Source: Rudaea sp. (GTDB lineage: Bacteria; Pseudomonadota; Gammaproteobacteria; Xanthomonadales; Rhodanobacteraceae). From it: a stretch of DNA of 7,767 bases. The translations under genes were made by a program, and so were the position numbers. The stretch spans positions 1-7,767 of the forward strand of contig JAICYA010000081.1 in assembly GCA_025934455.1 (NCBI GenBank), given 5' to 3'. Of the stretch, positions 6,195-7,767 are shown piece after piece (position 1 is the first letter of the stretch; every line of letters begins with the position of its first letter). The notes below the pieces were generated by a model. It did no database searches. It saw only the letters and a list, made by a program, of their open reading frames with translations, and was not told where the DNA came from.

Positions 6195-6992
6195 TCAGGG
6201 ACTCCTTACTGCGCGCGTCAACAGGAATGACTGCCGTACCACGTTATGCAAGAGGTGCTTGTCGATGAGCGATTCCAATTCCGTGCGGAATTGCGTCAAC
6301 CGTGCGGCGTCGCTGGCGAAAGTCTCGACTATTTTTGCTATCGGGCCAATCGTCTGTTCCAGCTGCGCACGATAGTGCTGCGGACTCAGCGTGGGGACAC
6401 ACATTTCTTCGGATGCGAACTCGATCTCACAAACCGATTCGCCCAGTCGCTCACGCACGATATTGGGGTCGCCCCAGGCTGCCGGCGGCGCCGTGCCCGC
6501 TGGCGGAGGCAAGTACTTTGCGACGAGACCGAACATGCGGCCGACTAGAAGCTCCGGAGGCCACGTCGCGAACGCGATGCGGCCGCCAGGCTTGAGTACG
6601 CGCAGCATCTCCCCGATGGCAACCTGCGGTCGTGGCGCGAACATATGCCCGAACTGGCTCAACACGACATCAAACGTGGCGTCGGGATACGGCATGGCTT
6701 CGACATCGCCTTCGATGAACTCGATGTCCAGCGGAATTTGTGCTGCGTTGCGACGTGCATCGACGAGCAATGCCGGCGCGAGATCCAGGCCGCGAACCCT
6801 GGCCCCGGCCCGCGCTGCGGTGATCGCAACCACACCGGTACCGCAGGCGACGTCGAGCACCGTGTCGGATGCACCGACGCCGGCGAAGTCGATGAGCAGC
6901 GCCGCGGGAGGGATGGTAAATATGGCTTGCGGCGCAAACATCGCCCACGTCTCGCGCTGCACGGCTTTCAGTTTGGCAAATGGATCGGTCAT
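6195..6992 (-). CDS. Class I SAM-dependent methyltransferase (UbiE-like fold)
   Basis: A 265-residue protein that should transfer a methyl group from S-adenosylmethionine; the substrate cannot be told. Motif I is TVLDVACGTGVV at 44-55 (SAM-binding glycine loop), the acidic end of strand 2 is GLDLAP at 68-73, EGDVEAMPY lies at 94-102, motif II is FDVVLSQFGHMFAP at 107-120, and LRVLKPGGRIAFATW at 130-144 is the motif III region. The C-terminal third (about 180-260) is helical-looking and not recognisable. The ATG at 6992 was chosen because GGAAGG lies 6-7 bases upstream and the protein begins as relatives do; the frame extends upstream to 7139 without a better start. It stands alone, convergent with nagA, in a stretch of lower GC than the sugar genes, so it may have arrived separately. 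Small-molecule methylation is more likely than ubiquinone synthesis, since no ubi genes flank it. Confidence 0.88.
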   Translation of the reverse strand: MTDPFAKLKAVQRETWAMFAPQAIFTIPPAALLIDFAGVGASDTVLDVACGTGVVAITAARAGARVRGLDLAPALLVDARRNAAQIPLDIEFIEGDVEAMPYPDATFDVVLSQFGHMFAPRPQVAIGEMLRVLKPGGRIAFATWPPELLVGRMFGLVAKYLPPPAGTAPPAAWGDPNIVRERLGESVCEIEFASEEMCVPTLSPQHYRAQLEQTIGPIAKIVETFASDAARLTQFRTELESLIDKHLLHNVVRQSFLLTRAVRSP

Positions 6993-7644
6993 GTGGGGCC
7001 TTCCATTGGGGCGTTCCAGGCCTTTCGCAAATCGGCACAGACAGGATACTGCCATCAGCACAGCGACTGCACGCATGCATGAAGTACCCGAAAACAGTTG
7101 TCCAGCCTGCCGGCTCGGTACAAGAAGCCAAAAGATCAATCGGACCGCCGATCTCGGCGGGCCGGGACCAAGCTCGGAGCAGTGCCCTGATTGCAGACGC
7201 TAGTGGCTGTCGGATTGGGTCGATGGCGACGAATGCAGCGAAGTTGGCGCATTCCGGCCAGAACCAAAGGTCAGACCCGCCGAATTCGAGGAGTTGCAAG
7301 AGAATCGCGCGGCAGTTCACAACATCGCGGCCAGAAAACGCTCCTTTCGCGAAAAATTGGGTCGCTGGCCAAGCGTGCGATCGAGGGCGGCAATATGCGG
7401 CTGAGCGATGTGGCCGGCTATACGAAACCCGCGACCAGGCCCGACAAGCGCGTCGCCTGATCCGTGCGCTCGGTGACATCAATACGTTGTGATGCGCCTG
7501 CAGCGCAAGATACGCCGACAAAGCAAATCCAAATCCGCTTGCGCGCCGGACCATGCCTGGAACTCGCGGAACGGAGGGTACCGGCTACCCGCCGCAACCG
7601 CAGGGGCGGGTAGCCAAATGCCGGATGTCGGGGCCGGTTTGAGC
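6993..7644. other. Long stretch without a recognisable gene
   Basis: About 650 bases between the methyltransferase start and the end of the right-edge gene. Open frames exist on both strands, but none gives a product I recognise. A plus-strand frame at 7204-7397 looks somewhat protein-like (PAEFEELQENRAAVHNIAAR) but has no ATG or GTG start, and so could be a decayed gene. The methyltransferase promoter should lie in 7000-7150; I see no convincing -35/-10 pair. A strong hairpin at 7583-7615 is listed separately. Confidence 0.55.
7583..7615 (-). terminator. Perfect 11-bp hairpin, possible terminator of the right-edge gene
   Basis: GGCTACCCGCC (7583-7593) and GGCGGGTAGCC (7605-7615) pair perfectly around an 11-base loop. 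It starts 29 bases downstream of the minus-strand stop of the IPTL-CTERM gene, the right place for a terminator. However, no T-run follows it on either strand, so it would be an atypical or Rho-assisted terminator, or an mRNA 3'-end stabiliser. Confidence 0.45.
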
Positions 7645-7767
7645 CTATCGTTCGCGCACGACGCGAACACCGACCGCCACCATCAGCGTGGCGAACAGCA
7701 CCAACATCCACTCCGACAGCGCCGGCGTCGGCACAAGTACGGGCGGTGCACTCATGACAAGCGAAAG
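7645..7767 (-). CDS. C-terminal end of an IPTL-CTERM sorted protein (cut by window edge)
   Basis: Only the last 40 residues and the TAG stop are in the window. They end VPTPALSEWMLVLFATLMVAVGVRVVRER: a short VPT-x-x-LSEW motif, a hydrophobic helix of about 16 residues, and a basic tail. This is the layout of the IPTL-CTERM sorting signal, a relative of PEP-CTERM known from Gram-negative bacteria, processed by an exosortase-type enzyme (exosortase H is the one linked to this variant). The full protein would thus be an exported surface protein with a signal peptide at the unseen N-terminus. The usual glycine after the tryptophan is a methionine here, and two residues separate the VPT from LSEW. 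The frame is open to the edge with no stop, and a hairpin follows downstream. The main domain is unknown. Confidence 0.7.
   Translation of the reverse strand, partial: LSLVMSAPPVLVPTPALSEWMLVLFATLMVAVGVRVVRER

Noticed and set aside
6993..7139. N-terminal extension of the methyltransferase to the ATG at 7139
   Set aside because: The ATG at 6992 has a good GGAAGG ribosome site and begins as methyltransferases of this kind do; the extra 49 residues resemble nothing.
1..7767. CRISPR array, rRNA, complete insertion sequence or toxin-antitoxin pair
   Set aside because: No regularly spaced repeats, rRNA-like sequence, full transposase or paired small genes were seen on either strand.

Overview
The window looks like chromosomal DNA of a high-GC gammaproteobacterium, most likely of the Xanthomonadales (Xanthomonadaceae or Rhodanobacteraceae). 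The reasons are the zwf-pgl-edd gene order, Nag genes controlled by a GntR/UTRA regulator, many GTG starts, 4-base start/stop overlaps, and an IPTL-CTERM protein tail at the right edge. The genus cannot be fixed from this sequence.

Left part, minus strand (1-2778): a tight operon reading leftwards, zwf (glucose-6-phosphate dehydrogenase), pgl (6-phosphogluconolactonase) and the N-terminal third of edd (6-phosphogluconate dehydratase, cut by the window edge). Together these are the upper Entner-Doudoroff (ED) route from glucose-6-phosphate to KDPG.

Middle, plus strand (2899-5838): a divergent operon, GntR/UTRA regulator, a SIS-fold NagB-II-type glucosamine-6-phosphate deaminase, and nagA (N-acetylglucosamine-6-phosphate deacetylase). 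NagA and NagB-II convert GlcNAc-6-P to fructose-6-P. After isomerisation by Pgi (not in the window) this can enter the ED enzymes encoded on the other side. The 120-base AT-rich spacer between the two operons holds two near-identical 18-bp sites in mirror orientation, one over the probable zwf promoter and one just before the regulator start. This is the most interesting signal here: it suggests that a single GlcNAc-responsive regulator controls both amino-sugar breakdown and the ED pathway.

Right part (5839-7767): a less orderly stretch of lower GC. It holds a short remnant resembling the start of an IS3-family orfA, a tRNA-T-arm-like relic, an isolated class I SAM-dependent methyltransferase on the minus strand, about 650 bases with no recognisable gene, a perfect 11-bp hairpin, and the C-terminal 40 residues of an IPTL-CTERM surface-sorted protein on the minus strand. 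I found no complete tRNA or rRNA gene, no CRISPR array and no complete mobile element. Apart from the paired operator arrangement, nothing suggests an undescribed system; the genes are of known families.
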